A model generated the notes under the pieces. The model was not told the DNA's origin. It searched no databases and saw only the letters and a program-made list of their open reading frames with translations. The position numbers and the translations under genes were made by a program. Positions 1 through 6,797 of a stretch of DNA of 8,526 nt are shown here, one piece after another (positions within the stretch are counted from its first letter, which is position 1; each line of letters starts with the position of its first letter). Source of the stretch: an uncultured Alphaproteobacteria bacterium (GTDB lineage: Bacteria > Pseudomonadota > Alphaproteobacteria > Minwuiales > Minwuiaceae); the NCBI GenBank assembly GCA_913064755.1, contig CAJYBQ010000114.1, positions 1 to 8,526 of the forward strand, written 5' to 3'.

Positions 1-1
1 C

Positions 2-241
2 CAGCCCGGCCGCCCCCCGCTCCCCACGGGGGATGCGCGGGCCGGGCGCACGCCGGTCCTCAACATGCACGAGGTGGAAGGTCACGCCCGAGCGCGGGAG
101 GATCTCGAAGGCGGTGTCACCCGCCATGCCCTGAAGCATTACGATGGCCAGATGTCGGAAATCGCCCGTCGCCTGAAGATCGGTCGCTCCACGCTCTACC
201 GCAAGATCGGCGAACTGGAGGACGAGGCGGTCGCTGACTGA
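2..241 (+). CDS. Sigma-54-type response regulator, C-terminal Fis-family DNA-binding domain (5'-partial)
   Basis: The frame is open from the window edge and ends at TGA 239-241, leaving 79 residues. Residues 33-72 fit the Fis-type DNA-binding domain that closes NtrC-like enhancer-binding proteins. A first helix (TRHALKHYDG, 40-49) is followed by the helix-turn-helix MSEIARRLKIGRSTLYRKI (51-69), whose GRSTLYRK recognition-helix motif is diagnostic. Residues 1-32 look like the variable linker that follows the AAA+ domain; the ATPase and receiver domains would lie outside the window. By family, such proteins bind upstream activating sequences and remodel sigma-54 RNA polymerase. The gene converges on cfa with 92 bp between the stop codons, and I see no clear terminator there. 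The target genes cannot be told. An alternative is a one-component Fis-type regulator. Confidence 0.85.
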   Translation, partial: QPGRPPLPTGDARAGRTPVLNMHEVEGHARAREDLEGGVTRHALKHYDGQMSEIARRLKIGRSTLYRKIGELEDEAVAD

Positions 242-333
242 GGGGATATCGCCCCCGCACGGATCGACCGCACCACGGGTGGCCTGGCCCAGGATGATGG
301 CCAGCCCCCGCCGATCCGCCTGCCCCTTGGGGA

Positions 334-1614
334 TCAGTCGCCTGCCGACACCTGTTCTTCAGGCTGTGCGCCCCGGTTCGGCGGCGCGATCGCCGTCGCC
401 GGCGGCGACTGCCGTTCCCAGTCGAACATGTAGTCACGCGTGTAGGGCACGGCATCCATGGACCGGCTCAACTGCAACTGGAACACGGTCAGCCAGGACT
501 TGCGGAAATTGGCCTCGCAGGCCTGCAGGTAGAACTCCCACATGCGGCAGAACCGCTCGTCATAGAGGTTGTCGCGCACATGGCCCCGGTGCGCCTGGAA
601 CCGTTCATTCCAGTCCTTCAGCGTTTCCGCGTAATGCGTGCGCAGGCTCTCGAAGTCGTTCAGCCAGAGGCCCAGCTGCTCCATGTGCGGCACCATCTCG
701 CTCAGGCTGGGCAGGTATCCCCCCGGAAAGATGTACTTGCGTATCCATGACGCCACCGGCCCCGGCGGATCGGCACAGCCAATGGTGTGCAACAGGGCAA
801 TGCCGTCGGGTGTCAGCAGGTCATGTACCTTCGAGAAGAATTCCCGGTAATGCAGGTTGCCCACGTGTTCGAACATGCCGACGGAGACGATGCGGTCGTA
901 GGGGCCGGTCTCCAGCCTGTAGTCCTGCAGCTTGAAGGTGACGCGGTGGTCCAGCCCCGCCTCCCGCGCCCGGCGGGTGGCAACGGCATGCTGTTCCCTG
1001 GACAAGGTCACGCCCGTGACCTCCACGTCCTCCACCGTCGCCAGGTAGAGCGCCATGCCGCCCCAGCCACAGCCGATGTCCAGCACCCGCTGTCCCGGTC
1101 GCAGCATCAGCTTGGCGGCAATGTGGCGCTTCTTCTGGTCCTGGGCGGCCTCGAGCGAGTCGTCGGGGCTGCGGTAATAGGCGCAGGAATACTGCCGGTC
1201 GGAATCGAGGAAGAGGTCGAACAACTCGTCAGACAGGTCGTAGTGGTGCGCCACGTTCTTCGGCGCCCGTCCCGCCGGGTTGTAGCGATCCAGCCCGGTC
1301 GCCGATCGCCTCACCAACCGGCCGAGGCGCGATTCCTGATGGTTCAGCAGCGCCAGGTTCGAAACCGCCAGGTCGAGAAAATCGTAGAGGGTGCCTTCCT
1401 CGATGGTCAGGCGCCCGTCCATGTAGGCTTCCCCCACCGCGAGGCGCGGCCGTATCGCCATCTCGAACGCAAGCTTTCGGTCATGCAGGCGGATTGCCGA
1501 CTTCCGGCCCGGCGTTGCTCCCCGGAAGACTGTCGCAGCACCTGTGTGATCGATGACGGTCAATTCACCGACCTGGATCAGACGACCCAGAAATTTCCGT
1601 GCGAGCGTGTTCAT
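334..1614 (-). CDS. cfa: Cyclopropane-fatty-acyl-phospholipid synthase
   Basis: The 426-residue product matches the usual Cfa length (about 380-430). The enzyme transfers a methylene group from S-adenosylmethionine to cis double bonds of acyl chains in membrane phospholipids, acting at the inner face of the cytoplasmic membrane. The N-terminal lipid-interaction domain spans about 1-120. The SAM-binding fold follows: YSCAYY (142-147), motif I VLDIGCGWGG (177-186), FEHVG (248-252), LLHTIG (274-279) and KYIFPGG (293-299). The YLQACEANF segment places C366 at the equivalent of the E. coli active-site-region Cys354. No key residue is missing. The last 25 residues are a variable polar tail. The start at 1614 has GGGGG at 1619-1623 only 4 nt upstream, a modest ribosome binding site. 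It lies 149 bp downstream of the phzF stop on the same strand, room for its own promoter. In many bacteria Cfa is induced in stationary phase or by acid. Confidence 0.96.
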   Translation of the reverse strand: MNTLARKFLGRLIQVGELTVIDHTGAATVFRGATPGRKSAIRLHDRKLAFEMAIRPRLAVGEAYMDGRLTIEEGTLYDFLDLAVSNLALLNHQESRLGRLVRRSATGLDRYNPAGRAPKNVAHHYDLSDELFDLFLDSDRQYSCAYYRSPDDSLEAAQDQKKRHIAAKLMLRPGQRVLDIGCGWGGMALYLATVEDVEVTGVTLSREQHAVATRRAREAGLDHRVTFKLQDYRLETGPYDRIVSVGMFEHVGNLHYREFFSKVHDLLTPDGIALLHTIGCADPPGPVASWIRKYIFPGGYLPSLSEMVPHMEQLGLWLNDFESLRTHYAETLKDWNERFQAHRGHVRDNLYDERFCRMWEFYLQACEANFRKSWLTVFQLQLSRSMDAVPYTRDYMFDWERQSPPATAIAPPNRGAQPEEQVSAGD

Positions 1615-1656
1615 GTCGCCCCCATCAAAAAGGTTTGCGCATTAAAGTAGCCAAGT

Positions 1657-1666
1657 CACACGTGTG
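1657..1666. promoter_or_regulatory. 10-bp perfect palindrome upstream of cfa
   Basis: CACACGTGTG is a perfect palindrome about 43 bp upstream of the cfa start, in the 149-bp gap between phzF and cfa. Slightly offset flanking bases AGCCA and TGGCT (1649-1653 and 1665-1669) also match as an inverted pair. The position suits an operator close to the cfa promoter. A weak promoter can be read on the minus strand (TTGCAG, 18-nt spacer, TACTTT, each 3/6 to consensus), and the palindrome would fall in its spacer. This is symmetry and position only; no regulator is identified. Confidence 0.3.
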
Positions 1667-1763
1667 GCTGCAACCGTCAGATGACGGTGCTGGCCGTGCG
1701 TGCCGGGCAGCCAGCCATCACCCGCACGGCAGGTGACAAACGGCAGCGCCTGCCCCGATCCCG

Positions 1764-2606
1764 TCAGAGCGTGACCGTCCCCTCGATCAGGATCAGGGTG
1801 TTGCCGCCGATCAGGATGCGGTCCGGTTGCGCCGGATCTGGCCGGATATGGACTCGCCCCACGCGCCCGATGGCTTGCCCCTGTGACATCAGCAAGGGGT
1901 CGGCCAGTCGGCCACTGGCGCTGAACCAGCGGGCAATGGCCGCGTTGAGGGACCCCGTGATCGGGTCCTCGCTCATGCCGCTCGACGGTGCAAGCATGCG
2001 GACCTCGTAGTCGGTCGCGCTGCCCGCGGGATGCGCACCGACCAGGCCGATGGCCCTGAACTCCGGCCAGCGGACCCGCGTGGCTTCGACCGCCAGCACA
2101 TCATCCGCGGAAGCGAGTTCCAGGACCTGCCAGACGGGGCCGTTTTCCAGTTGCGCGGTGGCCTTCACCCGGTCGGCGGAGATTTCCAGGCGGTCCAGAA
2201 CCGCCTGCCGATGCGTCTCGTCCATGGGTGCGATCCGGGTCGGCGGCGCCACGAAGGCCGGCACCGCACCCTGGTCGATATCGACAATGCCGATGGCGCA
2301 TTCCTGTCGGACGACGCCGGGCTGCATCGGTTGCCCGCCCCCGCGCAGCCAGGCCGCGCAACTGCCCAGGGTCGGATGCCCGGCAAAGGGCATCTCCCGC
2401 GCCGGCGTGAAGATGCGCACCCGGTAGTCCGCCGTGGCCACCGTCGGGGCCAGGATGAAGGTCGTCTCCGCCAGGTTGGTCCATGCGGCGAAGTCCTGCA
2501 TCGCCGCGTCGGAAAGCCCGTCGGCGTCGAGGACAACGGCCAGGCCATTACCCCTGGTCGGCTGATCCGTGAAGACATCACATTGCATGAAACGGCGTTG
2601 CGGCAT
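1764..2606 (-). CDS. PhzF-family isomerase/epimerase-like protein
   Basis: A 280-residue protein of the PhzF/YddE family, which has the diaminopimelate-epimerase-like double-barrel fold. The best-known member, PhzF, isomerises trans-2,3-dihydro-3-hydroxyanthranilate in phenazine synthesis; most relatives have unknown substrates. Visible hallmarks are DVFTDQP..GNGLAVV (10-25, usually GNPLAVV), NLAETTF with the likely catalytic E47 (44-50), FTPAREMPFAGHPTLGS (66-82), SEDPITGS (212-219) and a C-terminal IGGNTLILIEG. The frame stays open 18 codons further upstream, but ATG 2606 is chosen because GGAGGA (2612-2617) lies 5 nt before it and family members start this close to the DVFT motif. It lies 66 bp downstream of the STAS-like gene on the same strand and probably shares its transcript. 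No phenazine genes are present, so a general metabolic or housekeeping role is more likely. Confidence 0.93.
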   Translation of the reverse strand: MPQRRFMQCDVFTDQPTRGNGLAVVLDADGLSDAAMQDFAAWTNLAETTFILAPTVATADYRVRIFTPAREMPFAGHPTLGSCAAWLRGGGQPMQPGVVRQECAIGIVDIDQGAVPAFVAPPTRIAPMDETHRQAVLDRLEISADRVKATAQLENGPVWQVLELASADDVLAVEATRVRWPEFRAIGLVGAHPAGSATDYEVRMLAPSSGMSEDPITGSLNAAIARWFSASGRLADPLLMSQGQAIGRVGRVHIRPDPAQPDRILIGGNTLILIEGTVTL

Positions 2607-2611
2607 GGGAG

Positions 2612-2617
2612 TCCTCC
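2612..2617 (-). promoter_or_regulatory. Ribosome binding site deciding the phzF-family start
   Basis: On the minus strand GGAGGA sits 5 nt upstream of ATG 2606. Upstream in-frame starts (for example at 2660) lack comparable sites, so the shorter 280-residue protein is preferred. Confidence 0.75.
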
Positions 2618-2672
2618 GGTTCATCCGGCGGTTGCCGGCTTCGTCTGCGCCAGGCGGCAACTCGGCCGACAG

Positions 2673-3116
2673 TCAGTTCTCCGCCCAGTCTGCAATCTCC
2701 GTCCCCGCGAGGAAATCCCGGATGGAGGTTTCCGGGCGGCCCACCGCGGCCAGCGCGCGGGCTTCGTCGCGAAACACCTCGACACGGATGCCGGACTGGG
2801 TTCCGGCGGCAAGCTGATACATCCGTGCCATGCCGAACTTCTCGTCGTCGGGCGCGATCAGGACCGTCAGCGTTCCCTTTTCCACGATCGGCGCCTGGCT
2901 TCTGTTCACGACTTCAATAACGTCCATCAGGCTGTGGAACGAGGCGTCGATCTGGCTGACGCGACTGAGGTCGATGATCTCCGGGCGGCCGAGCCGGAAT
3001 GCCGGATCGGACAGAAACGCGGCAAAATTCGCCTCCACATCCGGCCCCGTGATCACGCCGGAATACTGCGCGTACACGATGTCCTGCCGTTCAAGTATGC
3101 GATAGCGAATAGGCAA
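2673..3116 (-). CDS. Small STAS/SpoIIAA-like hypothetical protein (TTG start)
   Basis: A 147-residue soluble protein with no signal peptide or membrane segment. It begins MPIRYRILERQDIVYAQYSG and has an alternating strand/helix pattern: strands at about 2-20 and 45-50 (EIIDLS), a helix at about 60-72, a strand TLTVLIAP (82-89), then KFGMARMYQ (93-101) and VEVFRDEARAL (112-122). This resembles uncharacterised alphaproteobacterial proteins with a STAS or SpoIIAA-like fold. I recognise the pattern rather than a named family, and the phosphorylatable serine motif of true anti-anti-sigma factors is not evident. The start is TTG at 3116; GGGA lies 9 nt upstream, and no in-frame ATG or GTG is present in the upstream codons I read. 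It is transcribed towards the phzF-family gene, 66 bp away. Role unknown. Confidence 0.75.
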   Translation of the reverse strand: MPIRYRILERQDIVYAQYSGVITGPDVEANFAAFLSDPAFRLGRPEIIDLSRVSQIDASFHSLMDVIEVVNRSQAPIVEKGTLTVLIAPDDEKFGMARMYQLAAGTQSGIRVEVFRDEARALAAVGRPETSIRDFLAGTEIADWAEN

Positions 3117-3214
3117 TCTGACCGTTCCCGAAGCATTGTCACCTTGGTTGCCGACAACCGTTGGCGTCGTGATGGCACCAGGTACCGCGCCCGCAGCATC
3201 GAACCCGATCGGAG

Positions 3215-3243
3215 ATTATCCGCCAGCCGCCCGCGCCCGTCCA
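3215..3243 (-). promoter_or_regulatory. Candidate sigma-70 promoter for the STAS-like gene
   Basis: On the minus strand, TGGACG (3238-3243, 4/6 to TTGACA), a 17-nt spacer and GATAAT (3215-3220, 5/6 to TATAAT) form a plausible promoter. It lies between the rplI terminator and the TTG start, giving a leader of roughly 90 nt. That leader contains a short perfect hairpin at 3146-3159 (5-bp stem, 4-nt loop). The rest of the 280-bp gap 3117-3396 holds the terminator at 3323-3363 and otherwise nothing I can identify. Confidence 0.45.
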
Positions 3244-3322
3244 GCAAAGGTCGGCAAACCGTTCCCGACGCCTGCCGGCCAGGTCGCCCCTGGTGCCGGA
3301 CATCGGGGAAACATCATCGGTC

Positions 3323-3363
3323 CGAAAACACGAAAGGGGGGAAACGCATTCGCTTCCCCCCTT
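3323..3363 (-). terminator. Rho-independent terminator of the rpsF-rpsR-rplI operon
   Basis: Read on the minus strand, positions 3363-3334 form a 13-bp stem: ten pairs AAGGGGGGAA/TTCCCCCCTT, one G-T wobble, two more G-C pairs and a 4-nt loop. The stem is followed by a T-rich run (TCGTGTTTTC). The flanking ACACGA and TCGTGT can pair and extend the structure. It begins 34 bp after the rplI stop, the expected place for operon termination. Confidence 0.9.
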
Positions 3364-3396
3364 CCAGTCGTGTCATCGAATGACGTCGTTGGCTGC

Positions 3397-4035
3397 TCAG
3401 CTTGCAGGCTGTTCGCTTTCCGACGGATCCAGGTCTTCCATCTTCTGGCCGGTGATCGCTTCCACCAGTTCCTCGGCAGTTGCGTCACCTTCCTCGACCA
3501 GCTCTTCGGCTTCTTCGAGGTCCAGCACGTCATCATCGTCGTCTTCGGCGTTCAGCACGTCGACACCGCGTGCCTGCGCGGCGGCCTCGTCTTCGGACCG
3601 GGCCACGTTGGCCTCGACCGTCAGCGTGACTTCCGGATGCAGGCGCACCAGCACTTCGTGCAGGCCGAGCGTCTTGATCGGACGGCCCAGCACGACCTGC
3701 TTGCGGTCGATGGTGAAGCCGGCCTCCGTCACCGCGGTCGAGATGTCGCGGGTATTGACGGAACCGTAAAGCTGACCGCTGTCCGACGACTGCCGGATCA
3801 GGACCACCGAAACGTCGGTCATGCGCGCGGCAAGCGCCTCGGCCTCGGACTTGAGTTCGAGGTTCTGCGCTTCCAGCTGCGTGCGACGCGCCTCGAAAGC
3901 CTGCATCGCGTTGGCGGTTGCACGTTCTGCCTTGCCCTGGGGCAGCAGGTAGTTGCGGGCGAAGCCGTTCTTGACGGTGACAACGTCACCCATCTGGCCG
4001 AGCTTTTCGACCCGTTCGAGAAGAATGACTTTCAT
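3397..4035 (-). CDS. rplI: 50S ribosomal protein L9
   Basis: L9 binds 23S rRNA near the base of the L1 stalk and helps maintain reading-frame fidelity. The N-terminal domain carries the family signature GQMGDVVTVKNGFARNYL (13-30) followed by LPQGKAERAT. A long connecting helix (about 41-75) leads to the C-terminal rRNA-binding domain (about 76-147). The 212-residue length exceeds the roughly 150 residues of E. coli L9; the excess is an acidic tail from about 148, with EDDDDD at 164-169 and LEEAEELVEEGD at 173-184. Such tails occur in alphaproteobacterial L9 proteins. ATG 4035 is the start because AGGAG (4044-4048) lies 8 nt upstream and homologues begin MKVILLE; the frame remains open further upstream but that stretch overlaps rpsR. 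It follows rpsR by 31 nt and ends the ribosomal operon. Confidence 0.97.
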   Translation of the reverse strand: MKVILLERVEKLGQMGDVVTVKNGFARNYLLPQGKAERATANAMQAFEARRTQLEAQNLELKSEAEALAARMTDVSVVLIRQSSDSGQLYGSVNTRDISTAVTEAGFTIDRKQVVLGRPIKTLGLHEVLVRLHPEVTLTVEANVARSEDEAAAQARGVDVLNAEDDDDDVLDLEEAEELVEEGDATAEELVEAITGQKMEDLDPSESEQPAS

Positions 4036-4043
4036 CAGTCTGT

Positions 4044-4048
4044 CTCCT
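4044..4048 (-). promoter_or_regulatory. Ribosome binding site deciding the rplI start
   Basis: AGGAG on the minus strand, 8 nt before ATG 4035 in the 31-nt rpsR-rplI gap. It excludes the longer in-frame reading, which would overlap rpsR. Confidence 0.8.
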
Positions 4049-4066
4049 TTCTCTAGTAGGGTTGCG

Positions 4067-4342
4067 TCAGTCCTGGACGTAAGGCAGCAGGGCGAGGAAG
4101 CGGGCGCGCTTGATCGCACGGGCCAGTTCACGCTGCTTCTTGGCGGATACGGCGGTGATCCGGCTGGGCACGATCTTGCCGCGCTCAGACAGGTACCGCT
4201 GCAGCAGCCGCACGTCCTTGTAATCGATCTTCGGCGCACCCTCACCCGTGAACGGGCAGGTCTTGCGACGACGGAAGAACGGGCGACGGGCGCCCTTCAC
4301 GGCAGAGCGGACAACGCCCTTGTGTTCAGTTGTGGTCTGCAT
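4067..4342 (-). CDS. rpsR: 30S ribosomal protein S18
   Basis: A 91-residue basic protein of the small-subunit platform, where it forms a heterodimer with S6 and binds 16S rRNA. The S18 core is clear: FFRRRKTCPFTGEGAP (22-37), the signature region IDYKDVRLLQRYLSERGKI (39-57), then IVPSRITAVSAKKQRELARAIKRARFLALLPY. Length and N-terminal extension are typical for alphaproteobacteria. The start ATG 4342-4340 shares one base with the rpsF stop (TGATG on the minus strand), so the two are probably translationally coupled. GGGAGG (4350-4355) lies 7 nt upstream, inside the rpsF C-terminal codons. Confidence 0.98.
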   Translation of the reverse strand: MQTTTEHKGVVRSAVKGARRPFFRRRKTCPFTGEGAPKIDYKDVRLLQRYLSERGKIVPSRITAVSAKKQRELARAIKRARFLALLPYVQD

Positions 4343-4797
4343 CAGCTGGCCTCCCTCTCACGGCGCTCACCGCCACCGCCTTCGCGGCGCGGACCACGGT
4401 CATCGCCATCACGGCGCGGGCCGCGATCACGGTCACCCGGGCGACCACCGCCACGGCGACCATCGCGTCCACCACCACGGCTCTGCATCTGCACGGACGG
4501 ACCTTCCTCCAGCTCATCGACCTTGACGGTCATGTAGCGCAGGACATCGTCATGCAGGCGCATCTGGCGCTCCATTTCCTGCACTGCCGGTGCCGGGGCA
4601 TCCAGGTTGTGCAGGACGTAGTGGCCCTTGCGGCTCTTCTTCATGCGATAGGAGAGGCTGCGAAGACCCCAGTATTCGGTCTTCTTAACTTCGCCACCAT
4701 TTTCCTTGATCAGGTTGGTGAAATGCTCATTGAGCTGTTCCACCTGCTGGGCCGAAATATCGGGCCGAGCAATCATGACAGTCTCGTAGGTTGCCAT
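4342..4797 (-). CDS. rpsF: 30S ribosomal protein S6 with Arg/Gly/Asp-rich tail
   Basis: Residues 1-97 are the conserved S6 ferredoxin-like domain: YETVMIARPDIS (4-15), GGEVKKTEYWGLRSLSY (34-50), KGHYVLHNLDAPAPAVQEME (57-76) and the LHDDVLRYMTVKVD strand (81-94). S6 partners S18 on the 30S platform; its C-terminus is the site of RimK polyglutamylation in E. coli. Here the core is followed by a roughly 45-residue low-complexity tail (107-151) rich in Arg, Gly and Asp and ending RREREAS. Variable C-terminal tails on S6 are common. Start ATG 4797 has AAGGA 4 nt upstream. It is the first gene of rpsF-rpsR-rplI and has a leader hairpin that may mediate S6:S18 feedback. Confidence 0.98.
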   Translation of the reverse strand: MATYETVMIARPDISAQQVEQLNEHFTNLIKENGGEVKKTEYWGLRSLSYRMKKSRKGHYVLHNLDAPAPAVQEMERQMRLHDDVLRYMTVKVDELEEGPSVQMQSRGGGRDGRRGGGRPGDRDRGPRRDGDDRGPRREGGGGERREREAS

Positions 4798-4825
4798 TGC
4801 ATCCTTCCGGGTTGTTCAGCGCCCA

Positions 4826-4853
4826 CCACCGGGGGTCCCGAAAGGCCCGATGG
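4826..4853 (-). promoter_or_regulatory. Leader hairpin upstream of rpsF, candidate S6:S18 autoregulatory element
   Basis: Read on the minus strand, CCATCGGG (4853-4846) pairs with CCCGGTGG (4833-4826) as 8 bp including one G-T wobble. An apical CC/GG pair closes a TTTC loop and leaves GACC unpaired on the 3' side, next to a CCG. The hairpin ends 28 nt before the rpsF start. Known S6:S18-binding leaders have a hairpin with an unpaired CCG-containing segment that mimics the 16S rRNA site. Position and general shape agree; the detailed consensus match is inferred. Confidence 0.4.
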
Positions 4854-4905
4854 CTCGAACACCCGCACAGCCATCATGACTGCCGGGCAGGACGCCAAGG
4901 CGCGG

Positions 4906-4934
4906 GTTATTGCGCAAATGCGACAAGACCGCAA
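4906..4934 (-). promoter_or_regulatory. Candidate promoter of rpsF-rpsR-rplI
   Basis: On the minus strand TTGCGG (4929-4934, 3/6), a 17-nt spacer and AATAAC (4906-4911, 4/6) could be -35 and -10 boxes, giving a leader of about 100 nt that includes the hairpin at 4826-4853. The -35 box lies inside the arm of the phaC terminator hairpin, so the assignment is tentative. TTGGCG at about 4895 is an alternative -35 without a good -10. Confidence 0.3.
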
Positions 4935-4959
4935 GGCCCGAAAACAGGGCCCCGCGGTC
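4915..4959 (-). terminator. Hairpin terminator after phaC
   Basis: Read on the minus strand from 4959 to 4927, GACCGCGGGGCCC pairs with GGGCCTTGCGGTC: 13 bp including two G-T wobbles, with a 7-nt loop TGTTTTC. The tail TTGTCGCATTT has only a modest T content. It begins 28 bp after the phaC stop and probably separates phaC from the ribosomal operon, perhaps incompletely. Confidence 0.6.
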
Positions 4960-4987
4960 TCATCCGTGGTTCAGTCGGAATTCCGTG

Positions 4988-6790
4988 TCAGGAACGGACC
5001 TTGACGTAGCTGCCGGGCGCGTCTTCCAGCACTTCCAGCTTGCCATCACCAGGGACACGGGCGGGAACCTTCTTGCCCGAATGCTTGCCCATCCACTTGA
5101 TCCAGTCCGGCCACCAGCTGCCCGGCGTTTCCGTTGCCTCGGCCAGCCATTCGTCGGCGGTGTCGTACTTCTTGCGCTTGTCGTTGGTCCAGTACTGGTA
5201 CTTCTGCGGCTCCGGCGGGTTCACCACGCCGGCGATATGGCCCGAACCGGCCAGCATGAAGCGGGTGTTGCCCTTGAAGTACTTCGTCGCCTTGAACACC
5301 GACTGGTAGGGCGCGATGTGGTCGTCCTTGCCGGCCTGCATGTAGACCGGGACCTTGACGTTCGACAGGTCGATGCCGACACCGTTCATCTTCAGTGCCC
5401 CGGGCTGCACCAGCTTGTTGTTCTGGTACATTTCCCGCAGGTAGAAACTGTGCATCTTCGGCGGCATGCGGGTCGCGTCGGAATTCCAGAACAGCAGGTC
5501 GAACGGGAACGGGTCCTTGCCCATCAGGTAGTTGTTGACCACGAAGGACCAGATCAGGTCGTTGGCCCGCAGCATGTTGAAGCTGCTCGCCATCTCCGAT
5601 CCGTCCAGGTAGCCCTTTTCCTCCATCATCTGCTCCAGGTGCGTCAGCTGCTCGTCATCGATGAAGACGCCCAGTTCGCCGGGCTCGGAGAACTCGACCT
5701 GTGCCGTGAAGAAGGTGCAGGCCTTGATGCGGTCATCGCCGATGGCCCCCATGTAGGCCAGCGTCGTCGCCATCAGCGTGCCACCCAGGCAATAGCCGAT
5801 GGCCGTCACCTCGCGCTCTCCCGTCGCCTGCTCGATCCCGTCGAGGGCGGCCAGGATGCCTTCGTTCATGTAGTCCTCGAAGGTCTTGTCCGACAGTTTC
5901 TCGTCAGGGTTCACCCAGGACATGACGAAGACGGTCAGCCCCTGTTCGGTGCACCACTTGATGAACGAATTCTTCGGCTGCAGGTCCAGGATGTAATACT
6001 TGTTGATCCATGGCGGGCTGATCAGCAGCGGGCGCTGATGCACCTGCTTCGTCACCGGCTCGTACTGGATCAGCTGCATCAGGTCGGTCTGCATGACCAC
6101 CTTGCCCGGTGTCGTGGCGACATTGCGCCCGACCTCGAACGCGTCCATGTCGGTCATGGAGATGTTCAGCTTGCCCTTGCCGCGCTCCAGATCCTTCAGG
6201 ACGTTCTCCAGCCCCTTCACCAGGTTCTGGCCATTCGTGGCCAGCGTTTCCTTCAGCACGACCGGGTTGGTCATCAGGAAGTTGGAAGGCGAAAGCGCGT
6301 CAACGAACGGGCGGGCGTAGAAATCGACCTTCTTGGCGGTCTTCTCGTCCATGCCTTCGACATTGCCGACCGTCTCGGTCATCCAGGCCGATGTCAGCAG
6401 GTAGGATTCCTTGATGAAGTTGAAGATCTCGTTCTCGTTCCACTCCTCATCCTTGAAGCGCTTGTCGCGCTTCTTGCCCGCGTCCGGCGCGGCGGCATTG
6501 TCGGTCTTGCCGAGCATGCGCTGGGCCGTGCTCTGCCAGAGCTCGACATAACTCTGCCAAAGGTCCATCTGCGCCTGCACGACCTTCTCCGGATGGGCCA
6601 TCATGTTGCGGGTCATCTCCATGAACGCCTCCCCGACGTTCACAGGATCGACCGGGCCTTGCGTGCCGGATTTCTGATTCTCCAGGAACTCCGTCACCAG
6701 GCGCTGGCTCTGCTCCGCGACCTTGGCCATGTTCTGGGAAAATTCCACCGCGTCGGGCACGGGGATGTCGTCAGGAATCTTGTTCGCCAT
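4988..6790 (-). CDS. phaC: Class I poly(3-hydroxyalkanoate) synthase
   Basis: A 600-residue enzyme that polymerises (R)-3-hydroxyacyl-CoA into PHA at the surface of intracellular granules; the length suits class I (C. necator PhaC is 589 residues). The N-terminal domain covers about 1-195. The alpha/beta-hydrolase catalytic domain follows, with PPWINKYYILDL (259-270). The lipase-like box GYCLGG (332-337) gives nucleophile C334. The other triad residues are D490 in GKDDHIAPY (487-495) and H518 in AGSGHIAGVVNPP (514-526). The W-rich SWWPDWIKWM segment near 558-567 is also typical. ATG 6790 is chosen over the in-frame GTG at 6805 because that GTG abuts the GGAGGA site serving ATG 6790. No phaA, phaB, phaR or phasin gene is in the window. 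It is divergent from an OmpA-like lipoprotein gene, and dyads in the shared upstream region may control it. Confidence 0.98.
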   Translation of the reverse strand: MANKIPDDIPVPDAVEFSQNMAKVAEQSQRLVTEFLENQKSGTQGPVDPVNVGEAFMEMTRNMMAHPEKVVQAQMDLWQSYVELWQSTAQRMLGKTDNAAAPDAGKKRDKRFKDEEWNENEIFNFIKESYLLTSAWMTETVGNVEGMDEKTAKKVDFYARPFVDALSPSNFLMTNPVVLKETLATNGQNLVKGLENVLKDLERGKGKLNISMTDMDAFEVGRNVATTPGKVVMQTDLMQLIQYEPVTKQVHQRPLLISPPWINKYYILDLQPKNSFIKWCTEQGLTVFVMSWVNPDEKLSDKTFEDYMNEGILAALDGIEQATGEREVTAIGYCLGGTLMATTLAYMGAIGDDRIKACTFFTAQVEFSEPGELGVFIDDEQLTHLEQMMEEKGYLDGSEMASSFNMLRANDLIWSFVVNNYLMGKDPFPFDLLFWNSDATRMPPKMHSFYLREMYQNNKLVQPGALKMNGVGIDLSNVKVPVYMQAGKDDHIAPYQSVFKATKYFKGNTRFMLAGSGHIAGVVNPPEPQKYQYWTNDKRKKYDTADEWLAEATETPGSWWPDWIKWMGKHSGKKVPARVPGDGKLEVLEDAPGSYVKVRS

Positions 6791-6797
6791 TCTGTCT

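Noticed and set aside
14..32. Hairpin CCCCCG/CGGGGG near the left edge, possibly a terminator
   Set aside because: It lies inside the coding frame of the partial regulator and has no T-run after it.
787..1650. A 287-codon plus-strand open frame opposite cfa
   Set aside because: Antisense shadow of a complete cfa gene; no motif seen.
1700..1763. Short inverted repeat after phzF as a terminator
   Set aside because: The CACCTGC/GCGGGTG stem on the minus strand is only 7 bp with a wobble and has no T-tract.
2031..3383. A 450-codon plus-strand open frame across phzF and the STAS-like gene
   Set aside because: Antisense shadow of two genes with good motifs and ribosome binding sites; the translation is Arg/Gly-rich with no family signature.
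4372..4480. Repetitive GC-rich stretch considered as a DNA repeat array
   Set aside because: It encodes the Arg/Gly/Asp-rich tail of S6; the repetition reflects protein composition, with no regular repeat unit.
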